Below, in pieces: positions 28,803 to 36,839 of a DNA stretch of 64,000 nucleotides (within the stretch, counting starts at the first letter, position 1; every line of letters starts with the position of its first letter). The DNA is taken from the NCBI GenBank assembly GCA_020633465.1, contig JACKDN010000003.1, positions 62,001-126,000 on the forward strand. Direction: 5' to 3'. The position numbers and the translations under genes were made by a program. The notes below the pieces were generated by a model that had not been told where the DNA came from, ran no database searches, and worked only from the letters and a program-made list of their open reading frames with translations. The DNA is from Myxococcales bacterium. Its GTDB lineage: Bacteria > Myxococcota_A > Bradymonadia > UBA7976 > UBA1532.

Positions 28803-28832
28803 TTGCGGGTCGTTCGTCGGGGTTTCTATCAT
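28803..28832 (+). promoter_or_regulatory. Possible promoter of the hydroxyacyl-CoA dehydrogenase gene
   Basis: TTGCGG (28803-28808), an 18-base spacer, TATCAT (28827-28832), 27 bases before the ATG at 28859. Confidence 0.4.
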
Positions 28833-28858
28833 CCACGCCCCAACTCGTGGAGAGGCAC

Positions 28859-29716
28859 ATGCAGATCGAGCGCGTCGTGGTCATCGGAGCCGGCACCATG
28901 GGCCACGGCATCGCCGGGCAGGCGGCCCTCTTCGGATGCCAGGTGGCCCTGCACGACGTGGACGACGCGCGCATCGCGGCGGGCGTCGACGCCATCGGCA
29001 AGGTGTGGAGCAAGGGCGTCGCGCGGGGCAAGGTGGACGCCGAGGCGGCCGAGGCGGCCCGCGGGCGGCTGCGCGCCGCGCCGGATCTGCGCGCCGCGGT
29101 GGCCGACGCCGATCTCGTCGTCGAGGCCGCCCCCGAGGATCTCGAGCTGAAGCAGCGGCTGTTCGCGCAGGTCGAGGCCGCCGCGCCCGAGGCGTGCATC
29201 CTGGCCACCAACACCAGCAGCCTGCCGATCACCGCCATCGCCGCGGCCACGAAGCGGCCCGAGCGCGTCCTGGGCACGCACTTCTTCAACCCGGTCGCGG
29301 TGATGCCGCTGCTCGAGCTGGTGCGCGGCGAGTTCACGACCGACGCCGTGGTCGACGCCGCCAAGGCCTTCGGCGAGCGCCTGGGCAAGACCTGCATCGT
29401 CGTGCACGACCACCCGGGCTTCGCGACCAGCCGCCTCGGCATCGCCCTGGGCAACGAGGCGATGCGCATGTTCGAAGAGGGCGTCGCTTCGGCCGAGGAC
29501 ATCGACCGCGCCATGGTGCTGGGCTACCGCCACCCGATCGGGCCGCTGGCGCTGACCGATCTGGTCGGACTGGACGTCCGGCTGGCCATCACCGAGCACC
29601 TGTACCGCGAGATCGGCACCGACACCTTCCGCCCGCCGCGCGTGCTGCGCCGCCTGGTGCGCGCCGGCAAGCTGGGCCGCAAGACGGGCCAGGGGTTCTA
29701 CCGCTACGACGATTGA
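28859..29716 (+). CDS. 3-hydroxyacyl-CoA (3-hydroxybutyryl-CoA) dehydrogenase
   Basis: 285 residues, NAD-dependent. The Rossmann motif is GAGTMGHGIAGQAALFG near residue 10. Substrate and catalytic segments are NTSSLPITAIAAATKRPER and LGTHFFNPVAVMPLLELV (catalytic His near 142). The C-terminal helical domain contains DHPGFATSRLGIALGNEAMRMFEEGVASAEDID and ends KTGQGFYRYDD. The length equals typical Hbd/FadB2 enzymes. GGAGAGG just upstream favours the ATG at 28859. It is divergent from the crotonase gene (71-base gap), and the two catalyse consecutive steps of beta-oxidation or its reverse. Confidence 0.95.
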   Translation: MQIERVVVIGAGTMGHGIAGQAALFGCQVALHDVDDARIAAGVDAIGKVWSKGVARGKVDAEAAEAARGRLRAAPDLRAAVADADLVVEAAPEDLELKQRLFAQVEAAAPEACILATNTSSLPITAIAAATKRPERVLGTHFFNPVAVMPLLELVRGEFTTDAVVDAAKAFGERLGKTCIVVHDHPGFATSRLGIALGNEAMRMFEEGVASAEDIDRAMVLGYRHPIGPLALTDLVGLDVRLAITEHLYREIGTDTFRPPRVLRRLVRAGKLGRKTGQGFYRYDD

Positions 29717-29740
29717 CGGGTCGGGCGCGACCGCGCGTCG

Positions 29741-29769
29741 TTGACGCCCCCCGGGGGTCACCCTACCCT
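29741..29769 (+). promoter_or_regulatory. Sigma-70 promoter of the twin ArsA-type ATPase genes
   Basis: TTGACG (29741-29746), exactly 17 bases, TACCCT (29764-29769). Transcription would start near 29776, only one or two bases before the ATG at 29778, and no Shine-Dalgarno sequence is present, so the mRNA is probably leaderless. Confidence 0.6.
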
Positions 29770-29777
29770 GGCCGCCG

Positions 29778-30707
29778 ATGCCCGAGCCGCCCCACCCCTT
29801 CGACCGCCGCTTCCTGCTCGTCACCGGCAAGGGCGGCGTGGGCAAGTCCACCGTCACGGCGATGCTGGCGCTGCGCTCGGCGCAGCAGGGCCACAAGACG
29901 CTGGTGATGGAGCTGAACACCCAGCCCCGCGTGGCCGAGCTGCTGGGCCACGAGGCCGCCGGCCCCGAGGTCACCTGCGTCGAGCGCAACCTGTGGCTGG
30001 TCAACATCGACCCGTCCCGCGCGCTGGAAGAGTACGCGGTGATGAAGCTGCGCTTCCGCGCCCTGTACAAGCTGGTCTTCGAGAACCCGGTCATGCAGAG
30101 CCTGGTGCGCTTCGTGCCGGGCCTCAACGACCTGCTGATGCTGGGCAAGGCCTTCAACCACGAGCGCGAGACCGACGAAGACGGCGGCCCGGCCTGGGAT
30201 CGCATCCTCATCGACGCGCCCGCCACCGGCCACGGCATCACCTTCTTCCGGCTGCCCAAGATCATCCGCGATGCGGTGCCCGCGGGGAACATGCACCGCG
30301 AGACGGCCGAGATGTGGGCCCTGCTGACCGATCCGCAGCGCACGGCCGTGCACCTCGTGGCGCTGCCGGAGGAGCTGCCGGTGCGCGAGACGACCGAGCT
30401 GCACGCGCACCTGCGCGACCTGGGGCTGCCGCTGGGCCATCTCTTCCTCAACATGGTGCCGCCCCCCCTGCTCGACGCCACGACGCGCGCCGACTTCGAC
30501 CGCCTGCGCAGCCGGCCGGCCGACGCGCGCCTGGGCCTGCTGTGGGACATCACCCAGGTGCGGCTGGGGCGCGAAGCCCAGGCGACCGGCTACGCCGAGG
30601 AGCTGTCCGCGCTGCGGTTGCCGCAGGTGACGCTGCCCATGCAGTACAGCCCCACCTTCGGCCGGCCCCAGATCGAGGCGCTGCTGGGGGCGTTGCCGGC
30701 CTCATGA
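29778..30707 (+). CDS. ArsA/GET3-family anion-transporting-type ATPase (first of pair)
   Basis: 309 residues, soluble P-loop ATPase of the SIMIBI class. The deviant Walker A is GKGGVGKST (residues 17-25). Further landmarks: VMELNTQPRVAELLG and DRILIDAPATGHGITFF (Walker B region near 135). The C-terminal part contains HLFLNMVPPP. Paired ArsA-like proteins without arsenite genes are common in Actinobacteria and Myxococcota; arsenic transport is not implied, because no arsB/arsD is nearby and the Cys metal site is missing. It is coupled by an ATGA overlap to a second copy, and the two probably form a heterodimer. Cellular role unknown. Confidence 0.88.
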   Translation: MPEPPHPFDRRFLLVTGKGGVGKSTVTAMLALRSAQQGHKTLVMELNTQPRVAELLGHEAAGPEVTCVERNLWLVNIDPSRALEEYAVMKLRFRALYKLVFENPVMQSLVRFVPGLNDLLMLGKAFNHERETDEDGGPAWDRILIDAPATGHGITFFRLPKIIRDAVPAGNMHRETAEMWALLTDPQRTAVHLVALPEELPVRETTELHAHLRDLGLPLGHLFLNMVPPPLLDATTRADFDRLRSRPADARLGLLWDITQVRLGREAQATGYAEELSALRLPQVTLPMQYSPTFGRPQIEALLGALPAS

Positions 30708-31852
30708 GCGCTGACCGTACGGGCTTCGAGCGGGCGCTGCGCGACGCGCGCCTGCTGATCACCGCGGGCTCGGGCGGCGTCGGCAAGACGACCACCGCCG
30801 CCGCCATCGGCCTGCGCGCCGCCCAGGCCGGCCGCCGCGTGGCCGTGCTGACCATCGACCCCGCCCGCCGCCTGGCCGACGCGCTGGGCCTGAGCGAGCT
30901 GACCGGCGAGCTGCGCCAGGTCGATCCCACGCACTTCGAGGCGGCCGGCTTCGCCTGCGCCGGCGAGATGTGGGCCATGATGCTCGACATCAAGACCACC
31001 GGCGACCAGATGGTGCGCCGCTTCGCGCCCGACGCCGAGACGGCCGCGCGCATCCTCGACAACACCTACTACCAGTACTTCAGCACCTCGCTGGCCGGCG
31101 CGCAGGAGTACATGGCGGTCGAGCAGGTGCGCACCCTGACCGCCGACGAGCGCTTCGATCTGGTCGTCCTGGACACGCCGCCCGCCGCCCACGCGCTGGA
31201 CTTCCTCGACGCGCCGGATCGGCTGCTGGCCGCGCTGGACAGCCGCGCGATGCAGGTGCTGCGCGGGGGCAGCGACGCCGACGACGGCCTCGCCGCGCGC
31301 CTGCTGGGCCGCGGCAAGGGGCTGGTGCTGAAGTCGCTGAACAAGCTGACCGGCGGCCCCTTCATCGAGGAGCTGACGGACTTCCTGCTGTTGTTCGGCA
31401 GCATCCTCGACGCCCTGAAGGTGTCCAGCCGATCGGTGCAGGCGCTGCTGCGGGCCGAGACGACGCGCTTCTTCCTGGTGTCGGCGCCCTACCGCGCCAA
31501 CGTGGACGAGGCGGTGCACTTCAAGGAGCAGCTCGACCGGCGCGGCTTCCCGCTCGGCGGCTTCATCATCAACCGCGTGCATCACCCCTGCCCGTGGATC
31601 AAGGACGACGTCGAGACGCTGGCGCACGCGCTCGACGAGCTGGCCGACGTGCCGCTCGCGCGGCGTGAGGCCCTCGTGACCCGCATGCTGGCCGCGCTCA
31701 AAGCCCATCAGCGGATGGCCGAGAGGGATCGGGAAGCCGTCGACCGGCTGGCGCGGTTGAACCACGGGCCGCCGGTGCTCGTGCCGCTGTTGCCCCAGGA
31801 CGTCCGCGACCTTCGCGGGCTGGACCGGGTGGCGCGCAGCCTGACGGCCTGA
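30704..31852 (+). CDS. ArsA/GET3-family ATPase (second of pair)
   Basis: 382 residues. Walker A is GSGGVGKTTT (near residue 20), with LTIDPARRLADALGL, then AMMLDIKTTGDQMVRRF, DLVVLDTPPAAHALDFLDAP (near 150) and FLVSAPYRANVDEAVHFKEQ in the second half. It is longer than its partner because of an ~80-residue helical insertion (residues ~170-245) containing LLGRGKGLVLKSLNKLTGG. The ATG at 30704 overlaps the first ATPase stop. The different lengths argue that the pair forms a heterodimer with distinct halves. No membrane or metal motif is seen; target unknown. Confidence 0.88.
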   Translation: MSADRTGFERALRDARLLITAGSGGVGKTTTAAAIGLRAAQAGRRVAVLTIDPARRLADALGLSELTGELRQVDPTHFEAAGFACAGEMWAMMLDIKTTGDQMVRRFAPDAETAARILDNTYYQYFSTSLAGAQEYMAVEQVRTLTADERFDLVVLDTPPAAHALDFLDAPDRLLAALDSRAMQVLRGGSDADDGLAARLLGRGKGLVLKSLNKLTGGPFIEELTDFLLLFGSILDALKVSSRSVQALLRAETTRFFLVSAPYRANVDEAVHFKEQLDRRGFPLGGFIINRVHHPCPWIKDDVETLAHALDELADVPLARREALVTRMLAALKAHQRMAERDREAVDRLARLNHGPPVLVPLLPQDVRDLRGLDRVARSLTA

Positions 31853-31855
31853 CTC

Positions 31856-31864
31856 TGCTACCGT
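31856..31864 (+). promoter_or_regulatory. Possible extended -10 promoter for the TPR lipoprotein gene
   Basis: TGCTACCGT fits TGnTAnnnT, 55 bases before the lipoprotein start; no clear -35 box is visible. Confidence 0.3.
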
Positions 31865-31919
31865 GGTCCTCGGGCGCCGTGCCGGGAACCTCGGCGCACC
31901 GCACGCTGTCGGACCGCAC

Positions 31920-33113
31920 ATGAAGCACACCCATCGCCGCCCCACCCCGCTGCCCGCCGCCCTGGGCCTGGTCGCGCTCGTCGCGCTCACCGCCTGCGGC
32001 CGGCAGAACATCCGCCCCGACGACAAACCCAGCGAGCCCATCGAGATGGAGGCGATGGTGGTCGAGTTCGACCCCGACGCCGCGGAGGGCGAACAGGTGA
32101 CCGCGTTCGACGCGCAGGAGCTGTTCGACGAGGGGCAGGCCGCCGCCAAGCGCCACGACTTCGCCGCCTGCGCCGAGCACTACGGCAAGCTGCTCGATCG
32201 CTTCCCGGCCAGCCGCTTCGCGCACGCCACGCTCTACAACCGCGGGCTGTGCCTCGAGCAGCTGAAGCGGCACGGCGAGGCCGCGGTGCACTTCCGCCGG
32301 CACGCGCAGCTGGCCACCGAGCTGCGCGACCGCCGCGATGGCGAGTTCCGCATGGGCTACAACCTGGTGCAGAGCGGCGACTACCCCACCGCCATGCACC
32401 TGTACGACATGCTGCTGGTGCAGCCGGATCTGGGGCCCGCCGATCTGGCCGAGTGCCACCTGCGGCGCGGCACGGCGCTCTTGCGCATGAAGCGCTACGG
32501 CGAGGCCGAGCGCGACCTGAAGCACGCGATGCGCCGGGTCGAGGAGGCCTACGGCGACCACCTGCGCGGCAACGACCTGCTGGCCGAGGCGCACTTCCGC
32601 CGGGCCGAGATCTACCAACGGCTGACCCACGACGTCGGGCTGAAGCTGCCGGTCGCCTCGATGAAGGGCGATCTGGCCGACAAGGTGAAGTTCTTCCGGC
32701 AGGCGCAGAGCAGCTACATCGACGCGCTGAACGTGCAGCACAGCTACTGGGCCACCGCCGCGGGGCTGAAGCTGGGCGAGCTGTACGAGCAGTTCTACAT
32801 GGACGTGATGCAGGCCGAGGTGCCCGCCGACTTCGACGCGCTGACGCGGCGCTACTACCTGTTCGAGCTGCGCAAGCAGCTGCAGCCGCTGCTCGAGCAG
32901 TCGCTGACCATCTACGAGAAGAACATCACGATGAGCGAGCGGCTGGGCGCCGAGAACGAGTGGGTCACCGAGACCGAGACGCGGCTGGCGCGGCTGCGCG
33001 CGCTGATCGAGGAGACGCAGCGGGCGGCCTCGCCCCTCGACGAGGCGCCCCAGGACGAGACGCCCAAGCCGGCCCCGCCGGCCGCCGACGACGGCGCCCG
33101 GGAGACCGGTTGA
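31920..33113 (+). CDS. TPR-repeat lipoprotein
   Basis: 397 residues. The lipoprotein signal peptide ends in LTAC (residues 23-26), so Cys26 should be lipidated and the protein anchored in the envelope. Residues ~70-330 consist of TPR repeats (DEGQAAAKRHDFAACAEHYG, LDRFPASRFAHATLYNRGLC, LRRGTALLRMKRYGEAERDL). A charged helical C-terminus with a disordered Pro/Asp-rich tail follows. This layout resembles BamD/YbgF-like or Tgl-type assembly lipoproteins, but no specific family is clear. The start ATG at 31920 places the signal peptide at the N-terminus. It is followed after 55 bases by ruvX. Confidence 0.85.
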   Translation: MKHTHRRPTPLPAALGLVALVALTACGRQNIRPDDKPSEPIEMEAMVVEFDPDAAEGEQVTAFDAQELFDEGQAAAKRHDFAACAEHYGKLLDRFPASRFAHATLYNRGLCLEQLKRHGEAAVHFRRHAQLATELRDRRDGEFRMGYNLVQSGDYPTAMHLYDMLLVQPDLGPADLAECHLRRGTALLRMKRYGEAERDLKHAMRRVEEAYGDHLRGNDLLAEAHFRRAEIYQRLTHDVGLKLPVASMKGDLADKVKFFRQAQSSYIDALNVQHSYWATAAGLKLGELYEQFYMDVMQAEVPADFDALTRRYYLFELRKQLQPLLEQSLTIYEKNITMSERLGAENEWVTETETRLARLRALIEETQRAASPLDEAPQDETPKPAPPAADDGARETG

Positions 33114-33168
33114 CCGGACCCGGGGCCTTTGGCACCGTCGCGCCAGCCGAGCGACGACAGGTGCAGGT

Positions 33169-33627
33169 TTGACCGACGCTTCCCCCGGGCGCGTGCTGGC
33201 CCTCGACGTGGGCGACCGCCGCATCGGCGTGGCCTTGAGTGACGCCACCGGCGTCATCGCCCAACCCCTGACCACCCTGCACCGCGGCAAGCGGCCCGAG
33301 GCCGATCTCGACGCGCTCGCCGCGCTCATCGGCGAGCACGGCGTCACGACGCTGGTGGTGGGCTGGCCCCTGCGCCTCGACGGCCGCCCGACGCCGCAGA
33401 CGCGCAAGGTGGAGCGCTTCACCGCGGCGCTGGAGCAGCGCACCGGCCTGGTCGCCGAGCGCTGGGACGAGCGGCTGTCGACGGTGGCCGCCGAGCGCGC
33501 GCTGCTCGAGGGCAACGTGCGCCGGGCGCAGCGCAAGCAGGTGGTCGACAAGGTGGCCGCGACCCTGATCCTGCAGGGCTTCCTCGACGCACGGGCCTGG
33601 CGCGCGCGGCGCGCGGACGACGACTGA
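33169..33627 (+). CDS. ruvX: Putative pre-16S rRNA nuclease / Holliday junction resolvase-like protein (YqgF/RuvX)
   Basis: 152 residues with an RNase H-like fold. Landmarks: VLALDVGDRRIGVALSD (residues ~9-25), VVGWPLRLDGRPTPQTRKVERF (~62-83), WDERLSTVAAERAL (~99-112) and KVAATLILQGFLD near the end, with the acidic catalytic residues in the first, third and last blocks. The start is TTG at 33169, the only reading that places the first motif near the N-terminus. It is coupled to mltG by a one-base overlap (TGATG), a common gene pair. YqgF trims the 5' end of 16S rRNA; a junction-resolvase role is older and less certain. Confidence 0.92.
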   Translation: MTDASPGRVLALDVGDRRIGVALSDATGVIAQPLTTLHRGKRPEADLDALAALIGEHGVTTLVVGWPLRLDGRPTPQTRKVERFTAALEQRTGLVAERWDERLSTVAAERALLEGNVRRAQRKQVVDKVAATLILQGFLDARAWRARRADDD

Positions 33628-34652
33628 TGCGCCTCGTCGGGCGCCTGGCGCTGGTGCTGCTGCTGCTGGCCGGCGGCGCGGCCGGCTACGGCTGGTACCG
33701 GCTGCAGAGCCTCGACCGCCCGATGGGGCCGGCGGGCACGGTGCAGGTGGAGATCCCCAAGGGCGCGTCGTTCCGCGCGGTGACGCGCATCCTGGCCGAC
33801 GCCGGCGTCCTGGACGATCCGCTGACCTTCGAGCTGTACGGCCGGTATCGGAACGCCGGCCACACCATCAAGGCCGGCGTCTACACGGTGGATCGCGCCT
33901 GGACGCCGAGGCGCCTGCTCGACGAGCTGGCCTCGGGCGCGCTGCCCCCACAGGTGCGGGTGACGCTGCCCGAGGGCCTCAACCGCTGGCAGGTGGCCGA
34001 CGCGCTGGCCGAGGCGGGGCTGGTCGACCGGGACGCGTTCCTGCAGCGCGTCGCGCGCGAGCAGCTCGAGGGCCGGCTGTTCCCGGACACCTACGACTTC
34101 CACCCCGACGCCGATCTCGACACGGTCGTGCGGCGGCTCACCCGCCGCTTCGACGCCGTGCTGGCCGAGCTGACCGCCGGGCGCCCGGACGCCGAGGCCC
34201 TGCGCGCCGACGGCCCCGAGCGGCAACGCCTGCTGATCCTGGCCTCGCTGGTCGAGAAGGAGGCCCGCACCGACCGCGACCGGCCGCTGGTGGCGCGCGT
34301 GTTCGAGAACCGGCTGGCCCGCGGCATGAAGCTGCAGACCGATCCCACCTGCGTCTACGACGCGGCGCTGTACACCCAGGTGCCGCACCCGCGGTACTGC
34401 CGCGACCCGAAGAACCGCTACAGTACCTATGTCATCGACGGCCTGCCCCCGGGCCCCATCGCCAACCCGGGGCGGGCCGCGCTGAAGGCCACGCTGAACC
34501 CGGCCCTTGGCCCCGAGGCCGAGAAGCTGCTGTTCTTCGTGGCGCGCCGCGACGGCAGCGGCGAGCACCACTTCAGCGCCACCCTGGCCGAACACGAAAG
34601 GGCCGTGCGGCGCCACCTCGGTGGTGGCGGCGCGGCGCCGAGAGGACGATGA
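33627..34652 (+). CDS. mltG: Endolytic peptidoglycan transglycosylase MltG
   Basis: 341 residues, single-pass inner-membrane enzyme that cuts nascent glycan strands and sets their length. The N-terminal membrane helix (LALVLLLLAGGAAGYGWY, residues 6-23) is followed by a LysM-like part and the YceG catalytic domain: LPEGLNRWQVADALAEAG near 115, LEGRLFPDTYDF near 152, the catalytic Glu in ASLVEKEAR near 210, MKLQTDPTCVYD near 235, YSTYVIDGLPPGPIANPG near 265 and FFVARRDGSGEHHFSATLAEH. The ATG at 33627 overlaps the ruvX stop; the stop overlaps the DUF1841 gene. Confidence 0.95.
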   Translation: MRLVGRLALVLLLLAGGAAGYGWYRLQSLDRPMGPAGTVQVEIPKGASFRAVTRILADAGVLDDPLTFELYGRYRNAGHTIKAGVYTVDRAWTPRRLLDELASGALPPQVRVTLPEGLNRWQVADALAEAGLVDRDAFLQRVAREQLEGRLFPDTYDFHPDADLDTVVRRLTRRFDAVLAELTAGRPDAEALRADGPERQRLLILASLVEKEARTDRDRPLVARVFENRLARGMKLQTDPTCVYDAALYTQVPHPRYCRDPKNRYSTYVIDGLPPGPIANPGRAALKATLNPALGPEAEKLLFFVARRDGSGEHHFSATLAEHERAVRRHLGGGGAAPRGR

Positions 34653-35221
34653 GCGACGAGACTCCGGACAACCCGCCCGCGGCCGACGGCCAGGGACAAG
34701 GCCGCATCGTCATCGAGATGCAGGGCGTCGACAAGCGCAGCCTCGCCCTCGTCTGGCAGAAGATGAAGCAGGGTATCGAGCTGCAGGGCGACGAGGTCTA
34801 CATCGGGCGGTCGATGGCCGATCACCCCGAGTGGTTCCCCATCTTCGACACCATCGGGCTGCTCGAGGGCGACGACACCCTGCCCGACGGCGAGAACCCC
34901 TTCGCGCACGTCACGTTCCACGTGCTGATCGGGTCGCAGATCTTCCACCGCAACCCGCCCGAGGCCGAGGTCTTCTACCGCATGCGGCTACGCAAGGGCG
35001 ACGAGCGGCACGACATCATCCACATGATGATCAACGTGTTCCAGCGCCACCTGGTGTGGGCCGCGCAGCACGCGAAGCAGGGCGGCGACGGCGGCCTGGA
35101 CTTCGACCTGAAGGCCTACGGCAAGACGCTCAAGAGCCTGTGGGGGCTGAAGACCAAGCGGCTGTGGCAGCGGCTGGGCTACGAAGAGGCGCCGCCGCAG
35201 GAGGGCACCGGCCGCGGCTGA
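34649..35221 (+). CDS. DUF1841-family protein
   Basis: 190 residues, soluble. DUF1841 hallmarks are visible: DHPEWFPIF (residues ~54-62), ENPFAHVTFHVLIGSQIFHR (~85-104) and RHDIIHMMINVFQRHLVWAAQ (~120-140), with conserved His residues that could bind a metal. The function of the family is unknown. The ATG at 34649 overlaps the mltG stop by four bases (ATGA), so it belongs to the ruvX-mltG unit. A disordered N-terminal extension of ~25 residues is unlike the usual shorter family members. It is convergent with gshB, with a gap of only seven bases. Confidence 0.75.
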   Translation: MSDETPDNPPAADGQGQGRIVIEMQGVDKRSLALVWQKMKQGIELQGDEVYIGRSMADHPEWFPIFDTIGLLEGDDTLPDGENPFAHVTFHVLIGSQIFHRNPPEAEVFYRMRLRKGDERHDIIHMMINVFQRHLVWAAQHAKQGGDGGLDFDLKAYGKTLKSLWGLKTKRLWQRLGYEEAPPQEGTGRG

Positions 35222-35228
35222 GCCGCGC

Positions 35229-36182
35229 TCAGGTGCGGCCGAGGCGGGCGACCTCGCGCTCGCACCAGGCGACGTAGCGGTCGCCGATGTCGGCGCCGCC
35301 GAGGGCCTTCACCTCGCGGATGCCGGTGGGCGAGGTGACGTTCACCTCGGTCAGATAGCCCCCGATGACGTCCAGCCCCACGAAGTACAGGCCGTCGCGT
35401 TGCAGGCGCGGGGCGAGGGCCGCGCAGATCGCCTGCTCGCGATCGGTGAGCTCGGCCTGCACCACCGTGCCGCCCACGTGGATGTTGCCGCGGTGATCGT
35501 CCGCCTGGGGCACGCGCAGGATGGCGCCGAGCGGCTGGCCGTCGACCAGGATGATGCGCTTGTCGCCCTCGCGCGCGGCCGGCAGATACGCCTGCGCCAT
35601 GATCCAGCGGCGGCCCTCCTCGGTCAGCGACTCGAGGATGCTGCCGATGTTGCGGTCGCCGGGCTCGAGCAGGAACACGCCATAGCCGCCGTGCCCGTCG
35701 ACCGGCTTGACGATCAGGGGCGCGTCGCGCTCGGCCAGCCAGCGCTTCACCCGCGCGGCGTCGCGCGTGACCATCGTCTCGGGCGTGAAGTCGGGGAAGT
35801 GCAGGGCGTACAGCTTCTCGTTCGCGTAGCGCAGGCCGGACGGCCGGTTGACCACCAGCGTCGTCGGCCCGGCGAGGTCGAGCAGGTGCGTCGCGTGCAG
35901 GTACGCGCGATCGACCGGCGGATCCTTTCGCATCCACACCGAATCGAAGAACGACAGCGGGTGGTCGACGGGCGCGTCGAGGCTGAAGTGCTGCCCTTGC
36001 GTGGGCCGCACCTCGATCGGCGCGCACGACGCGTAGGCCCGATCGCCCACGGCGTACAGCTGATCCTGCAGGCAGTACCAGACGTCGTGACCACGCGCCT
36101 GGGCGGCGAGCAGGAAGCCGAAGGTGGTGTCTTTGTCGACGAGGACCCGCTCGATGGGGTCCATGATCACGAGGATGCGCAT
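35229..36182 (-). CDS. gshB: Glutathione synthetase (GshB)
   Basis: 317 residues, ATP-grasp enzyme joining gamma-glutamylcysteine and glycine. It begins MRILVIMDPIERVLVDKDTT, the GshB N-terminus. Landmarks: FDSVWMRKDPPVD (near 80), APLIVKPVDGHGGYGVFLL (ATP-grasp, near 155), RIILVDGQPLGAILRVP near 210, and EVNVTSPTGIREV near the end. The length equals the E. coli enzyme. The ATG at 36182 is preferred: it starts at the conserved motif and has an extended -10 element seven bases upstream, so the mRNA may be leaderless. No gshA is nearby. Confidence 0.95.
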   Translation of the reverse strand: MRILVIMDPIERVLVDKDTTFGFLLAAQARGHDVWYCLQDQLYAVGDRAYASCAPIEVRPTQGQHFSLDAPVDHPLSFFDSVWMRKDPPVDRAYLHATHLLDLAGPTTLVVNRPSGLRYANEKLYALHFPDFTPETMVTRDAARVKRWLAERDAPLIVKPVDGHGGYGVFLLEPGDRNIGSILESLTEEGRRWIMAQAYLPAAREGDKRIILVDGQPLGAILRVPQADDHRGNIHVGGTVVQAELTDREQAICAALAPRLQRDGLYFVGLDVIGGYLTEVNVTSPTGIREVKALGGADIGDRYVAWCEREVARLGRT

Positions 36183-36189
36183 GGGCCGA

Positions 36190-36198
36190 AAGGTAGCA
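36190..36198 (-). promoter_or_regulatory. Extended -10 promoter of gshB, probably leaderless transcript
   Basis: Minus strand TGCTACCTT fits TGnTAnnnT. Seven bases separate the box from the gshB ATG, so transcription would begin at or next to the start codon. No clear -35 box is seen. Confidence 0.4.
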
Positions 36199-36280
36199 CC
36201 GCCCGAATGCGTCGGCGAGTGTGCCGTCACCTGCGCTACCCTGCGCCGCCCGGCCCCCCCGAGAGAAGGAGTCGCGCTCG

Positions 36281-36826
36281 ATGAACCGCCTGGTGCCCGT
36301 GATCCTGGCCGCCCTCGCCGGCGCCGCCGCCCTGGCCGCGACGGCCTACGAACCGAACAGCGAGCCCCTGCCCGTGGCCGCCGACTGGAAGGCCCGGGCC
36401 GGCGCGTGGTTCGAGAGCGCCGACGCCGAGGCCCGCAAGACGCAGATGCGCGGCATCACGCGCGCCATGCGGCAGCCCTGCAAGTACTGCCACACCCCCG
36501 ACTTCAGCGGATACACGGACAAGCTGCTGGTGTCGCAGCAGATGATGGCGCTGACCGCCGAGCACGGCGTGCCCTGCGGTGACTGCCACGCCGGCAAGAA
36601 CCAGCTGACCGACCTGGGCGTCACCTCGCAGGCGATGTGGACCATCGCGCGCGAGAAGAAGGTGTTCTGCGAAGAGTGCCACGTGAAGGGCGAGCGCTTC
36701 GGCAAGCTGACGCCCGCCGGCGAGCGCTACAAGCCCGAGTGGGAGAAGCGGCGGCCGTCGTTGGGCGTGCCGGCGCCTGCCGTGGCCACCCCGCCCGCCG
36801 AGAAGGCGCCCGCCCCGACCCCCTGA
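36281..36826 (+). CDS. Secreted triheme c-type cytochrome
   Basis: 181 residues. A hydrophobic N-terminal signal (residues 1-22) leads to a periplasmic chain with three CxxCH heme sites: CKYCH (67-71), CGDCH (99-103) and CEECH (130-134). A Pro/Ala-rich tail follows. Spacing and small size suggest a photosynthetic-reaction-centre-like or c7-type multiheme electron carrier, but I cannot name the family. A purine-rich AGAAGGAG lies 10 bases before the ATG at 36281. It is divergent from gshB and convergent with the repeat-rich membrane protein. It implies a c-type cytochrome maturation system elsewhere and electron transfer in the periplasm; redox partner unknown. Confidence 0.88.
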   Translation: MNRLVPVILAALAGAAALAATAYEPNSEPLPVAADWKARAGAWFESADAEARKTQMRGITRAMRQPCKYCHTPDFSGYTDKLLVSQQMMALTAEHGVPCGDCHAGKNQLTDLGVTSQAMWTIAREKKVFCEECHVKGERFGKLTPAGERYKPEWEKRRPSLGVPAPAVATPPAEKAPAPTP

Positions 36827-36839
36827 CGGGCGCCGCGGA

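Noticed and set aside
29778..31852. Arsenite resistance operon
   Set aside because: There is no arsenite pump, metallochaperone or ArsR repressor nearby, and the Cys metal-binding triad of true ArsA was not seen.
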